DNA from: Megalopta genalis
Taxonomy: Eukaryota > Arthropoda > Insecta > Hymenoptera > Halictidae
Length of the DNA stretch: 64,000 bases
Direction of reading: 5' to 3'
Assembly: GCF_051020955.1 (NCBI RefSeq)
Contig: NC_135016.1
Location: 17,404,501 to 17,468,500 of the forward strand
In this document: piece after piece, positions 45,900 through 58,214 of the stretch
Numbering within the stretch: the stretch's first letter is position 1
Layout: each line of letters opens with the position of its first letter
Program-made: the position numbers and the translations under genes
The notes under the pieces: model-generated
Told to the model about the DNA's origin: nothing
The model's input: only the letters and a program-made list of their open reading frames with translations
The model's database searches: none

Positions 45900-46165
45900 T
45901 AACGTAATTTAAATACTGTATGATGTAAATACAATATGATATAAATATAGTATAATATAAATATTTATAATATAGATATAGTAAAATATAAATATAATAT
46001 AGATATAATATAATATAAATATAGTAAAATATAAATATAATATAATATAAATATAGTAAAATATAAATATAATATAATATAAATATAGTAAAATATAAAT
46101 ATAATATAGATATAGTATAATATAAATATAATAAAGATATAATATAATATAAATATAATATAAAT
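45900..46165 (+). repeat. AT minisatellite
   Basis: Words AAATATAGTAAAATATAAAT and ATAATATAATATAAATATAG recur with an irregular period of about 30-35 bp. All long frames here read as Tyr/Ile/Leu repeats. Confidence 0.9.
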
Positions 46166-47306
46166 AACCTTGACATAGCCTCGACAAAAGTCTGATACAG
46201 AGTTAAAAATTGATGCAACAATTAAGTCAGTAGACTGATTGCAACGAAACTGAATGTACATCTGTAAACTGATGAAGTTTCAATTATTCTGATCGCAACA
46301 TATTCAAACGTACACAAAACAAAAAGATTTTGACAATTTTCGAATCGTGAACCTACCTTAACCAAACACAAAATATTTATTACACGCCCTCGTATTGCAA
46401 TATATTTACACTATATTCTTCGTTTTTATGCATACCTGCCGCGCACGTGTACGCGCTGAAATACTAATTTATGCGCCGGCAAAGAAAGCAACGCATCCTC
46501 GTTCTCGCGATGCCCGCGTCTAATTATTCAAACGGGCCACGACCGCCACTGTATTTACCGAATAAATAAATAATGCATAGCGCCAAACATCCCACAATTA
46601 TGGCGCGTTCTCATCGCATCGCAATCCAAACAGGCTCCAGAATTGCTATCTCAAGGGGATCGTTTGTACACCGACTAATTTACCGAAATCATTTAGGCGG
46701 CAGAGGGTCAAAGGCCCCAAAAAGCTGCGCGCCTGTTTACAAACATCCATCGTTGATGGCATTCGAAACCGCTGTTGTTCGCTGCTAAATGACAACGCGG
46801 CTGTGTGTGTGTTTGATGTACAAACACTGTCCCGAACAACTCGGAGACTGCGAGATCGCTTTTGTTTCCCAATTTATAGATGACGGCCGAATGAAACGAG
46901 ACAGTCTACGGGTCTACGGGTTATTGGCAGATCCGACGTTTTCATGTCCCACCCCCACCCCCTTCACCCCCCCCAATCACATTCTCCGCGTTCGTTTCTC
47001 TGTAAACCGCGGCTCTGTGCGTGATCGGGAGCCAATATATCTCACGTCGATCTCGCGTTTTCTGAATGTCGGGATTCGATTCGGATAAATTTTATCCGCT
47101 ATCTCGTTACTCTTCCGGAAATTAATTCTGCCGTCTCCGCTTTTATTTATTTCTCGCTTGTCGACTCGCGTTCGCAATCCCTTTTGTCGCGGAACGTCAA
47201 TAATGCGAGACACGGAGAAGACTGCGCGGATTTTCCGAGCGAAATATAAAATAGCGAAAAGATCGAAAGAAACGAAGAAAACGCGTTGATAAGGTAATTT
47301 CGTCTT
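46166..47306. other. Unique sequence; possible conserved noncoding element
   Basis: From about 46480 to 46990 the sequence is complex and free of repeats, with ACAATTATGGCGCG, CGACTAATTTACCGAAATCA, GGCAGAGGGTCAAAGGCCCC and AACATCCATCGTTGATGGC (the last a hairpin). GGTCAAAGG resembles a nuclear-receptor half-site. A C-rich run follows at 46950-46975. Regulatory function is speculative. Confidence 0.35.
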
Positions 47307-47545
47307 ATTAACCCTTAGCGCTCCGAAGGCTCCGCTACGGAGACATTTCTCATTTGTTCCGTAACTCCGAAGGCTCCGCTGCGGAGCCAAATGTTCTTAG
47401 CAAACGTTATCGTCGGCGTTAGCAATTGTTATCTGTAGTTGAAACGTGCCGAATCTGTACCATTACGATTAAACCATTTCTTGACCTTTTCTATGGTCAG
47501 CAACATGGAGAAAAATAAATATTACATACTGCGAAACATACTGCG
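47307..47545. mobile_element. Family F TTAA element, one end
   Basis: It begins TTAACCCTTAGCGCTCCGAA, then GGCTCCGCTACGGAGACATT, CATTTGTTCCGTAACTCCGA and, after about 60 bp of extra sequence with a duplicated GGCTCCGCTGCGGAGCC palindrome, TACCATTACGATTAAACCAT and CTTTTCTATGGTCAGC. This is the inverse of the right end of the 54.3-kb copy. The opposite end is not present. Confidence 0.75.
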
Positions 47546-48156
47546 GATTGTTGCGCGTTCATGGCGCGTGGAAATTCGTCAAACGTAAGAGAACGTAAAT
47601 CGACGAGAACAGATGTCGATTCGATTTTGCCTCTTCGACAAACAATTACCCGATGGATCGACAACGTTCTCTATTATTACGATTTACTTACGATTCCTCC
47701 AAAATCGTTCCGATTTTTACAAAAACTCATCGCGAGCCTATGAAGCCTCGGCGATACGACCAAGTTTCGCGAAGCATTTGCATAAGCGACACCGTAAAAA
47801 AAAAATGCCGAACCGTACGCTAAAGCGTCCGCGACACTCGAGGCGGCAATTCAATTCGATTCGAGAAGCGGTCGAACAGATTCGTCTCTCGCGGCGAACG
47901 GAGTCGTCGAGACGACGAGGAAGTCGGTGGGCCAAAAGGGCGTAGGAATTCGGCGGAACGCGGGCGTGGACGGTTCAAAGGAACCGAGGATAAGCGGCCG
48001 GTAAAGTGACGGTAATTCGTGGGGGAGATGCAGCTATTAGTCAATCAAAGCGTGTCACGACACGTAGCGGTAATGCGCGACGATAGAGACGAGAGGAGAG
48101 ACGGCGAGCGAAGGAGACTGGAGTGCGGGCGAAACAGCCAGACAGTGGGAAGTAGA

Positions 48157-48209
<53 letters not shown>

Positions 48210-48273
48210 GAGCAGGAAAGAGAGAGCGATCGCGAGAGGGAGAGAGAGAGGGAGAGAGAGAGAGAGAAGGAGG
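48157..48273 (+). repeat. (GA)n tract, compound
   Basis: Pure GA from about 48160 to 48203, then GA blocks with GCGA and GGGA interruptions to 48273. Confidence 0.93.
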
Positions 48274-48640
48274 CAGGAAGCGCGTTAATGGTTCTCATTC
48301 TCTTGCGAAATGCAACGAGCATTCAGCCGGCTGCCTCGACGCCTGTCGATGGCGCCTCACCTGCATATCAATGCACCTTCCCGGCTCCCTCATTTGCATA
48401 CTCGACCTCTTGCTCTGTCGGAGGCACGGCCCGACACCTTCCGCGATAGTCGTACTTCTTGCTGGATACATCACAGGAGGGGATTCTCCCGAGAGAGAGA
48501 AGATTTTCCGTCGCCGTCCTCCTCCTCCTCGTCGTCGTCGTCGTCGACGGTACCGATCCGCTCGGCTATGTACTCGGGCCTCGATAGCCGTAGAAAAGAC
48601 TTACGCTGGCTAAGATTGAATTTAAATGCTCGTTGGAAAA

Positions 48641-48665
48641 GAGAGAGAGAGAGAGAGAGAGAGAG
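48641..48665 (+). repeat. (GA)n microsatellite
   Basis: About 25 bases of pure GA. Confidence 0.95.
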
Positions 48666-49114
48666 TGGCTCTCCTCTCCGGAGAGAAAGAAGGAGAAGAT
48701 TCAGCGCGTGTGTACACAGGTTAGCCCGGAATACACAAACACCGAAGGAACCCTCCGCCGCCGCGCCGGGATCCGTGCGATTCCTCCGGCTCTCTGGCTC
48801 TCCGACGCCGGCGACGACGGAAATCCGGAAAACAGTCGGCGATGGAGCGGAGCCACGCCCGTTCGTCGTCGACTCGAATTGGCCCGGATCGCCGGGGAAA
48901 ATTAATTAGATGGAATTTCGCCGGGGATGCCTGTTTCCTCTCGCCTGCCTCTGGACCCTCCGCCTCGATAGACAGTAGACTTAGGGGATTGAGATATATA
49001 ATCTCGTTACCCTTTCGATGACTGTCACCTGCGTCGTTCGCAGAGGGAACTTCCGAGAGCGATTCTTTCGGGACGGAGATTGGTATTTTCAGGCTAATGG
49101 AAGTTGTTTCTTCT

Positions 49115-49120
<6 letters not shown>

Positions 49121-49154
<34 letters not shown>
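49121..49154 (+). repeat. (GA)n microsatellite
   Basis: About 34 bases of pure GA. Confidence 0.95.
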
Positions 49155-49157
<3 letters not shown>

Positions 49158-49452
49158 CACGGTCCGTGGTTTCTTCATGAGAAGTTCTGATTGATCCGTG
49201 TCCGTTCCTCGCGCCGATCGGACATGTTTTTCTTAGGCGTTCTTCCGTGCCGTCGATGGGAAAATTGCGAGCAAAGGGAACGAAGTGGGCTCGATTCGTC
49301 GAGACGACGTATGCGTCGAGGAAGCGAATTACGAGCAAGCGAGTCGACGAGAAAGCGATTTTTTTGTCCCGACGATTTTTTTTTAGTATGCGGACGTAGT
49401 GGTATTTTTATGTTTTATAATCCTGCAGTTGGGGCATAGAAATGAAATTGTA

Positions 49453-49745
49453 AGATTTGTACGAATTTAAAGTCGAAATAAGGGACTAGCGATAATCGAA
49501 ATAATAAGTAAATAATAAAATCAAGATAATAGATAGAATAATGAATAAGCAAAATAATAAATATTCAAGATAATACGAGCAATAACAAAAGATTTGCACG
49601 AATTTAAGGTTAAAATAAGGGACTGGCGATAATCGAAATAATAAGTAAATAATAAAATCGAAATAATACATAAAATAGTAAATAAAATAATAAATAGAAC
49701 AATAAATAAGCCAAATTCTAAATATTGAAAATAATAAGAGCAGTA
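49453..49745 (+). repeat. Tandem duplication of about 137 bp
   Basis: AGATTTGTACGAATTTAAAG (49453) and AGATTTGCACGAATTTAAGG (49590) start two units that share GGGACTAGCGATAATCGAAA (second copy with G for A) and TAATAAGTAAATAATAAAAT. The inner AATAATA runs differ in length. Frames here read as Tyr/Leu/Ile repeats. Confidence 0.9.
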
Positions 49746-51378
49746 GCAAACGTCTAAAAATTGTTAAAGGGGAGATTGTTCGATAGATCGATCGATAAGC
49801 AACTCGGAACCGCTTAGCCGCTATCGCAATTGTGCGATTCGCGCAGAGTAATGCGGTACGAGTATTAATGAAATTCCGGAATGACGCAGCATGGCGTTTC
49901 GCTGGTAATCGTTTCGCCTAACAAAGAGACTGTCGAACGTAATACTTCTATTTTTCAGGATTAGCGAGCCAAGTAGAACGCGATCGTAATTATGACAAGT
50001 GAAGGGAATGCGGGGTCTGAGTTATGTTTAGCCGCGCGTACGCAAATGTTTCAGCCGAGTATGTACCGTCGATATCATTGCAGAGCAGTGAGTTTTATAG
50101 TAATGCGACCAAATAAAACAGTCATACGCGAAAACAGGATTTGCTGCAGTAAATGCGCAGTACGGATCGAGTGCATTATAGCCTGCTTTTCGATTCTAGC
50201 TGCACCGGACGCATAATATATGGGTGAACGGAGGGAGCGGCGGAACGAGCAAGTATTGTGGCTACGTACATGTATTTCGAGCGTTTCGGTTCGAAATGAC
50301 GAGCGAAATTAAAATTCGCAAATTTGGCTACTCGTTTATTTTTCCGGCGCATCGATGCTTCGGTAATCGCGTCCGTTCGACGTCGACGAGACGATCGGCG
50401 GAGCGACGGTTCGTTAAAATCTCGAACTGCGTGCGATAAAAGTCGACTGAAAATTTGCGATCGTTCGATTCTCCGTGTAAAATCGAGCACCGAATCTGCG
50501 TGCCTTTTATCTTTAAACAGGAATCGACGTCGGCGGACTTCGTTCTCGATGGGAAGTGTTTCGGGGCATCGAATTCTAGAACTTCGAGGATCGATCGGCT
50601 CGGTAGAAACTAGCAATTGATTCCGCTATTTAGAACGATGTTATTGGTATGCTTTGATCGAATGCCTCGATCTACCTAAATTGGATCGGACAAGACACGG
50701 AATCGTTCAGGTATCGAAATTGCGAGCGCTTCGCATCGTCGACCGTTTCTTAGACGCGAGGCGGTCTGTTTCTCCCGCGAGACAGCTCTTGCTTGCCGCC
50801 CGCGTTTTTATCATTTTCCAACGATCAAATACGAAAACAGTCGTAAAGGACGCAGTAAAATATTCGAAGGATTATCCCGCGGCCGAATCCCGAGGATTCA
50901 AAAGTACCGGCCGCCATCTCATCTGCCGGCAAAATAATGAGCCACGGGATCTACCTCGTGTCTAAGGTAACAGCCATTAAAAACAATGAACCATAAACGC
51001 CTCCCCCTAAGAGGATGATGCTCCGAGCATCCGATTACAAGTTCGCGTAACAGTAATCCCCGCGGTCGTAACTTTTATCCGCACTCAATTCGTCATAAAT
51101 CCAGCCAGATTTCTTGCGGTGCAAACATCTCGGGGGGGCCGTAAACGCTCGGTTTCGATCCCGCGGCCCCTCTATCGGGACCGTTTTACGATCGGTTATA
51201 AATGAAGTGTACACGGAATTCGCTGCGATCATTATTCTTCCGCGAGTCGATCGAATTAGGACATGACACATGGCTCGGCGAGTTTCGCCGATGGAAGCCC
51301 GCGGATCCGAACGAAACGGGATCATCGACGTCTCTTCGGAAACGATCGAGCGGATCAAAACGACCGTGGAAAAAGAGT

Positions 51379-51423
<45 letters not shown>

Positions 51424-52104
51424 AGAAAGAGAGAGAGGGAGAAAGGACACGTAAGAACAGGCCAGGGTCCTATTGGCCAGCCTCGCGATTTATCACGACG
51501 GGAACGGGAAACGAATCGCTCCCTGAAGCACCCGGCCAATAGGAGGCGACCCCGGTTCCGTCGACACTTACCGCAAAGCGTATTGGTAGCCGCGCAAAAA
51601 CCGCGCAAAAACAATTTCGGCCGAATGCCAATCGCGGTCGATCCTCTCCGGCAGCTTCGACGACTCTCTTTCCCGATACCTCGGAGTCCCTGGGAGCGAA
51701 ACGCGACAGCCGACCGGCCGGCGTTCGAACCTCGAATGCGCGGCAGGGAATCGACGAATCATTCCATTTCAACTGGATCTAGAAGATTGATACTTCGGGC
51801 TGCTCGCGAACCTATTATTTACACGGAACCGCTGGTCTCTTCCACCTTGACGATAATATGGGCCCTCCGATCGCTAACCGATTTATTCCCGCCGCTCCTC
51901 TCGCCGCGCTCTTCGCCGTCCCGTTTCGTCGACGATCCTATATATATATATCTGCTGTTCTTTCTTTCCGTTCGCAGAATTCGCGAGATTCGCGTTCATC
52001 GCGCGAAATTATACACAGCTGCTTCTCTGATCGACTGTTTCGGGATTTCGGGGATCGGCGAAGAACTTGGGAACGTGTAAATGGAGATGAAGCGATCGAA
52101 ATTA
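49746..52104. other. Unique sequence; possible conserved noncoding element
   Basis: 50870-51070 is complex, GC-balanced and repeat-free (AATAATGAGCCACGGGATCT, GTAACAGCCATTAAAAACAA, AACAGTAATCCCCGCGG). A GA tract lies at 51381-51445. A 292-residue frame (51202-52080) runs through the tract and is not credible. No gene is called. Confidence 0.35.
51381..51445 (+). repeat. (GA)n tract, compound
   Basis: About 35 bases of pure GA followed by GAAA and GGGA interrupted blocks. Confidence 0.93.
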
Positions 52105-52432
52105 TACAGGGTGTCCGAAAAATGTCTCGCAGTCCAAAAGTGGCGGGTTCCTCGGGTTATTCGAAGCAACTTTTTCCTTTACAAAAATGTTCTCCGAGGC
52201 ACCGTTAACGAGTTATTAACGGAAAACAGTGACCAATGTGAGGCGAGCTCGGGCTTCGCTCGCTCTGGGCCGCCTCGCGCCGACCGTGCTCGCCCTCTCA
52301 TTGGTCAGTGTTTTTCGTTAATAACTCGTGAACGAAGCCTCGGAGAACATTCTTGTAAAGGAAAAAGTTGCTTCGAATCACCTCAGGAATCTCTAAATTT
52401 CCGGAAGTACCATAATTTTGGGACACCCTGTA
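52105..52432. mobile_element. Family G MITE, copy 7, shortened core
   Basis: Ends TACAGGGTGTCCGAAAAATG and ATTTTGGGACACCCTGTA. The core is reduced: GACCAATGTG and CATTGGTCAG remain, but the central GAGCCAATGAG pair is deleted. Length 328 bp. Confidence 0.93.
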
Positions 52433-53210
52433 TTATACACCTCTAATTATAATAACTATATTTTCATATAAAGACACTATGTATGTATATAACTCAATTT
52501 TTAAATATGTCGAACAAAAGTCATGCTATCCGGTGCCGTAGAAGTACAGTATCGTACAAAAGTGTTTCTTATCGCGTTGGAACTACGAACGCGCAAAAAG
52601 ACCTCGACACAGAGCGAACCCGTTGTGAAAATCTAAATTAGCTTCCGCCGATCGCCGACGAAAAATCTTGGCCGACCAATGGGACCTGTCCGCCGGTTCC
52701 GGTATTATAACTTGACGCTTAGCAGTGCGGCGCGGTGTCAACAAGGCAACGCCGGGCACAATAGCGGGGATTACAACTGAGAAGTGCTTTCGAAATCAAC
52801 AGCGACGGTCGCCGCTGTGCACCGAAAGCTCGATAGCCGGTACATAACTGGTTTTCCCGTCGCGTCGGAGGCAGAGAGTCCAATTCTACTCGAAAATAAT
52901 TTCGTACCGATATTCCGGCGCGGCGCGGCGCGGCGTCCGGATCGATCTCGCAGACTCCGTTCGTAATTTGAATACAAAGGTCCCCGAATCGGCGATACGA
53001 TCGATGCAGTTCGTGCAGTTCCCGTTTCTAACGTTCCAATCGGGCAGCGCGCGTCCTGGCGCACGGAATCCTATAAGCGCATAGAGGTCGAGCGCTCTCG
53101 CGCAGTGCTCCGCAACCATAACGACGTAAACTATCGGCTACGGTTGAGGGTAACAAGTCGGTCGTTCGCGCCGGTGCAAATCCAAAGGCGTTGCTCGTCG
53201 ATGCGAAACG
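52433..53210. other. Unique sequence
   Basis: AT-rich, then GC-rich with GGCGCGGCGCGGCGCGGC near 52918-52936. Overlapping frames of 97 and 77 residues without motifs. No gene is called. Confidence 0.4.
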
Positions 53211-53544
53211 TTAACCCTTTGCGCTCGAAGCCGAATTAAAAACAGTTTCCACGACCCACGGTTTTTCCACTTTATATTATCGGTATAATTTATTCTTTAA
53301 CCCTTCGCGCTCGAAGCCGAATTGACGCAAAATTTAAAATAGTTTTCCCGACCCACGTTTTTTCCACTTTATACGACCTAGTGTATTTTGTGCGTATGAA
53401 ATTGAATATTGTGACCCTGCAGCAGTTACGCTTTCAACAGCTCTTTAAATATAAACTAATTTGATCGATCGAAAATTATTTCGAGACGTGACATAACAAT
53501 TTTTAATGGCGTCTCGGAGTCGCCCCTCGAGTGCAAAGGGTTAA
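53211..53544. mobile_element. Family E piggyBac-like MITE with duplicated left end
   Basis: TTAACCCTTTGCGCTCGAAG (53211) is repeated as TTAACCCTTCGCGCTCGAAG (53297), each followed by CCGAATT and an AACAGTTTCC/ATAGTTTTCC segment and CGACCCACG. The element then runs to CGAGTGCAAAGGGTTAA (53541-53544). So an 86-bp partial left end precedes a full copy. Confidence 0.88.
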
Positions 53545-54102
53545 TAGAAATTGCACGAAATTTGTTCTATAGCTTTTTCCGATCGAAACGATGGAGGAAT
53601 TTCGAGAAAAGGTCGCGTGGCTGAAAATTACCCCCACCCTGGGCGCAACATGTAATAGCTGTCACGTCGAGTGCGATAGCAATTAAACAGAGAGTCGCGC
53701 GGCATAAATACGCGGCTGATTAAGCGGTTAACGCCTGAATCGGCTCGTTAATTTGACATGCGTCGAACGTAGGATCGCGACTTCATTTTGGTTGCCGCGA
53801 TGTTTGTTATTACTGTCCGGACCGTCCTGGATCTGCCGCGTTCACGGCTTCGTTTGCGACCGTCAATAATCGAAATATTCGGCCGATCCGGGTCGAAAAA
53901 TTCCGTTGATTCGTATGTTTTCCAAGGCGATCGTCGTCCTTTGTCCAGCTTAACGAATCGCTTGTTCCGCTATTAAGCGGCCCTTTCACGTTCGTCGACG
54001 TTCATTTATTTTTGTTGTCTTTACAAATTGTCCGACATTCGCATAAAATCCGCGCAGCTTCTTTTCACAAGTTCTTCGTCGATCACGCCGCGATATGACA
54101 CC
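53545..54102. other. Unique sequence
   Basis: Nothing recognisable: short frames, no repeats, mixed composition. Confidence 0.4.
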
Positions 54103-54252
54103 TATAGTAAATTCTCCCCGATTGTCCCTCGGTTTGTAAACAAAAATGGGCAATTTGGAAAGGAGAGATACGATCGTATATTCGCCGATTCAATGGACAA
54201 ATTGTACATTTCTGTTCACAAGCCGAGGGACAATCGGAGAGCATTTGCTGCA
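54103..54252. mobile_element. Family B variant MITE with a third outer arm
   Basis: It starts TATAGTAAATTCTCCCCGAT, TGTCCCTCGGTTTGTAAACA and ends CTGTTCACAAGCCGAGGGAC, AATCGGAGAGCATTTGCTG. The outer arm (GATTGTCCCTCGG) differs from both A and standard B, while the inner AATGGGCAATTTGGAAAGGA is shared. Length 150 bp. Confidence 0.85.
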
Positions 54253-54348
54253 TACAATAAGCAGACTGCGGATCTTTACGTAAAATAAAAAATGATCGAT
54301 TGCAGGACATAGCAGCCAAGTGGGATTTTTGTACTTTGCGAAATAATT

Positions 54349-54925
54349 TTAACCCTTAGAGGTCCGCGCATTTCTCCAGTAAAGGAAGTCTTATTTTCAG
54401 CGGAAAAGATTACACGTCCTTGCGAATGCATTTGATATTTTATCGATTTTATAAATATACATTTTCCTATTGTAAATAAAAAGATAAATTTTCAATTTTG
54501 TAATTCACCATGGTGCGATATCTTTGGTAACAATCTCCCATGTGCATTCTGGGTTTACTTGGACAAGCGTCACAGTATTCGCTTTGCTAAATAGAGTTAC
54601 TAGATATTTCTTTCAAGTTTAGACCATTTTCTGCGCAATCGTTGGTTTCCTTTATAATTTCATTTACCAATTTGTCCGTGAAAAATTATTTAAAATATCG
54701 TATCGGCTGTTCGATGTTTGTAGGAACTTGTGGTAACTCTTCAAAATCAAATACGTCTTCGGTATCGCTCGGCTCTAAATTTTCTCATCGTAATATTTAT
54801 TTTTCTACATGCCGCTGGCCATAGAAAAGGTCAAAAAATGGTTTAATCGTAATGGTACAGACTCGGAGTTACGGAACAAATGACAAATGTCTCCGTAGCG
54901 GAGCCCTCGGAGCGCTAAGGGTTAA
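54349..54925. mobile_element. Family F TTAA element, complete, 577 bp
   Basis: TTAACCCTTAGAGGTCCGCG opens it and CCTCGGAGCGCTAAGGGTTAA closes it, both with TTAA. The terminal 10 bp are inverted copies. The interior has a palindrome (TCTCCGTAGCGGAG) near the right end and no transposase. The TTAACCCT start is shared with family E, so both may use a piggyBac-type enzyme. Confidence 0.82.
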
Positions 54926-56204
54926 ATTGTTGTCTACTAAATTTTTCGTCATTTTTATCACAACGCGCGCTTCGTTAGTCGTCGCTAACCCAATCTCAGC
55001 GACACATTTTCGGTCGACACGTTTTTCGACCGGTTAATCGAGCCGGCGAACAAAGTGTTGCAAAAATGCCCGCATAAAGATGTCATTCGTTGGAAACTCG
55101 ATGGCGTTGAATTGCGAGCAATCCGCGCAAAAAAAACCACGAGAAAACCGAGCACGTAGAAGTTCGCAATTCTCGGCGAGATCCTCCGGAGGGCGGGACG
55201 GGGCGGGGCGGGGGCCCGAAATAGCTCGTCGAGCCATCGAGCGATACTGTTTCGCCGATTCTTTGTTAAGAGGCTCTCGGGTTCCCTCGTAGCTCCGCAA
55301 CAGGCGGAACGTCGCTTTAATCCTGGCGAATATTTTAGCGAAAAAAAGGGCTCGGAGGAGGCTTTTCCCCGCCGCGTTTCCCATCGCGTTTTCCATCGCG
55401 GCGACTTTCCTTCTAGCCGAATCCGACTGGCACCCTCTCGGGGGGGCTGTTTTCCTTCCCGCGGTGGCTCCTTGTCAGCCTTATTTCCGCGCGGGAAAAC
55501 GTCGAGGATAATGCAGAACAGCATCGCCTGACCGCGTATGATTTAATCATCTGGGCTACTCGTTTCCAAGCGGGCCACCGTAATTTTCCTTGAAAGGTGT
55601 ACCCGCGACGCGGAGAGAAAAAAATGCTCGCCCGCCAGGATTTTGCCACTCCGCCAAGTGGAACGAACGGAATAAGTTATTATCCTTTTTTGCGCAGAGC
55701 GGAGCGGAGAGCAGAGCGGAGAGCAAGAGCGGAGCACGGCGCGCACGCTTTTCAGCTCTTTGATTCGGGTCAAGAAATTACTCGCGGCGCGCCGGATTAT
55801 CACGAAAATAACCGCAACACAAGGAATTCTTTCAAATTTCGTAAATTACATTCGCGAAAGTTTCTCCGCCGCGTTTTTCATGCGTACGCGGCACACACGG
55901 ACTGTGTACGCGAACAAAGTTCTCTCGTTTCAGAAAAGAGCTCGCGGAACTCGCGCGATCCCTCGGCGATGAGCGAGATACGGGTGAATGAAATTGAGAA
56001 AAAATCCCTCTCATGTAACTCCGGCCAATGACAGAAGCCTGCTCCCTTTTATATCGCGTCGTTCGCGTCTCAGACACGTCGTTCGCGGCTTCTTCGGCTT
56101 TAATGCTGTAAGCGCGTGCAGTTTTTCGAACGCGGTTCTACCGATTAGGATTGTCTCTTAAAAATATCGATTAATATCGACTGTGTACTTCTTTTGTTAC
56201 ATTA
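54926..56204. other. Unique GC-rich sequence
   Basis: GC-rich from 55080 to 56100, with GGGCGGGACGGGGCGGGGCG near 55193-55212 and AGAGCGGAGC-type repeats at 55700-55740. On the minus strand TATAAAAGGGAGC (about 56054-56042) is followed 24 bases on by GTCATTG, a loose TATA-plus-initiator arrangement, but nothing downstream is coding. Confidence 0.45.
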
Positions 56205-56552
56205 TACAGGGTGTCCCAAAATTATGCTATTTCCGGGAAATGAGTTCCCGAGGTGATTTGAAGAAACTTTTTCCTTTACAAGAATTTTCTCGGAGGCATC
56301 GTTTACGAGTTATCGAGGAAAAACAATGACCAATGAGGGACGAGCTCGTCTGGCGCTAAGCGGCCGAGCCAATGAGCGGAACTGGGCGTCGCCCGGTTCG
56401 AGCCGAGCTCGCCTCTCATTGGTCAGTGTTTTTCGTTAATAACTCGTTAACGATGCCTCGGGGAAAATTTTTGTAAAGGAAAAAGTTGCTTCGAATGACC
56501 TCAGGAATCCCTAATTTCCCGGAAGTACCATAATTTTGGGACATCCTGTGTA
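56205..56552. mobile_element. Family G MITE, copy 8
   Basis: Ends TACAGGGTGTCCCAAAATTA and ATTTTGGGACATCCTGTGTA. The outer arm reads CCATAATTTTGGGACA rather than TGCGAGACATTTTTGGGACA, the same variant seen at one end of copy 7 and in the 20.7-kb derivative, so it marks a subfamily. Core CCAAT motifs are present. Length 348 bp. Confidence 0.93.
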
Positions 56553-58213
56553 TCAAGTGATCACGATTAGATCGCGGATCTTTAGGCAGAACGAAACATT
56601 TTTCCCTCGTTTGCAACAAACTGCAGTGAAATTGAAATCGTTCTGCTTTTTTAGTAAATTTATTAGAAAGAAAATAATGTAACCATATTTTTCAATTCCT
56701 TCAATGTTTTCGCTTTCGCGTATTTCTCGCCTTCATTTTTCTCATAAACGCGTAGAATCCGCTTATAATGCTTGAAACATGTCTAAAAGATTTTGTATGT
56801 CGTTCACCTCGTAGAAAAGAATCTCAGTGTCCGATCTTAGTTCGCATACTTTACGTATAATATATCGAGGACATATTACAGTGGTATATTATAGTAACAT
56901 ATTATTGTGACTTATTATAACGACATATTATAACAACATTTTAATAACGACATGTTATAACGACGCGTTGCAATAACAGACCGCGATAAATCGTTTTCGA
57001 ACGAAATAATAACGACGACTTTGAAATCGCGTGAATTACCGCGAACACGCGCGAAGCTTTCCCGAAAAACACCGGCAGATTAAAGTCCCGGGGCGTTATA
57101 GCCACGGAAAAGTCGACGCCGAAAGTTCGGACATACGTTCCGTTCATAAATCTAAATGAGAGTTATTTATAGATCTCGGCAGATACGGTTGCCCGGAGCC
57201 CGCCGGGGCCGAAACTTTCTTGGGACAATCTGACAAACTTGATGCCCAGAGTAATACCTTTCCTCGGGATATTATTTGTCGGCCGGCGAACAGGTAGATA
57301 CGCGTCCGCCGCGGAACTTCGAATCGAGTTCGAAACTGAATAAACGCGGTGTGTCACGAGAACTGTCCGAGTGTCAAGATCAAACGGGGAACCTGAAAAG
57401 GGCAAGGACAACGCGACGTCCCGAACTTTTATACTTCCCTCCCCCCGCCATCGTTTCTTGTTTTGCTTTCCCGTCCCTTTTACGAGTTTTTCGAATATTC
57501 CGGACGTGTTCGGGATACTCGAACCGGACCTTTATATGGAAATATAAATCTGCTCGAATTGATTTATAGAAGATCGAGTAGGACAAATATTTTTTTGCTC
57601 TGTCGCAGGTTTCGAGCATGCTGCAACGACGATTATAATCTTATCGAATATTTTTGAACAATGTGTATGTGTATGTGTATCGAAAATGCTGTACGCACGT
57701 TTGAAATGCCGCGCATCCTAGAAATTGAAGCTCGAAATAAACGTTTACAGTTTATATATCTCTTTATTATATATTATATATTATATATTGTCCACAGAAA
57801 TGGACAATTTGATAACTTCAGTGAACCGAAAATGTGATAATTTTCCAATGCTAATTTCAGTGAACCGAAAATAATACATGGAGCTTTCTTTCTAATTTTT
57901 ATCGTAAACGCATAAAATCCGCGGTCTATTCGTTAGAATCAAACTGTGATTTTCTTCGACATCTTTTTCTATCGTAACAAAAAGCTGATGCAAAGTTCGC
58001 GCACCTTTGATTACAATTTTCACTCACGAACTGTCCAATATCTCAGGCTTGACAAGCTAATTAACATTAAATCTGCGGAGCGTTAAAAACGACTAACCTG
58101 TGTTGCTATGTAAAAATGACAAGACTGAATTTATTTAGACTTCCCACATTTTGATTACTATACAACTTGATTTAAGATCAATTTGTTCGATCGTTTCCCA
58201 TGAAAGAGTCTTT
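56553..58213. other. Unique sequence
   Basis: AT-rich with ATATTATA words near 56860-56950, a GC-rich block at 57000-57480, and TTCAGTGAACCGAAAATG repeated at 57816 and 57857. ATTGTCCACAGAAATGGACAAT (57787-57808, a small hairpin) is a relic of a family A inner arm. TTAAATCTGCGGAGCGTTAA near 58067 is a degenerate family I end. Confidence 0.45.
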
Positions 58214-58214
58214 A

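Larger units (their letters stand above)
47546..49452. other. Unique sequence rich in GA and CGT tracts
   Basis: GC-rich DNA with GA tracts at 48157-48273, 48641-48665 and 49121-49154 and a (TCG)n run near 48530-48546. Frames of 199 and 205 residues are stitched together by these tracts. No exon is called. Confidence 0.45.

Noticed and set aside
45802..46261. Three overlapping minus-strand frames of 92-139 residues
   Set aside because: They read as Tyr/Ile/Leu repeats from an AT minisatellite.
51202..52080. 292-residue plus-strand frame
   Set aside because: It crosses a GA tract, with several competing frames on both strands and no domain.
56030..56055. Minus-strand TATA box with GTCATTG as a promoter
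   Set aside because: The spacing is about 24 bases, short for a TATA-initiator pair, and nothing downstream is coding. Kept only as a note.
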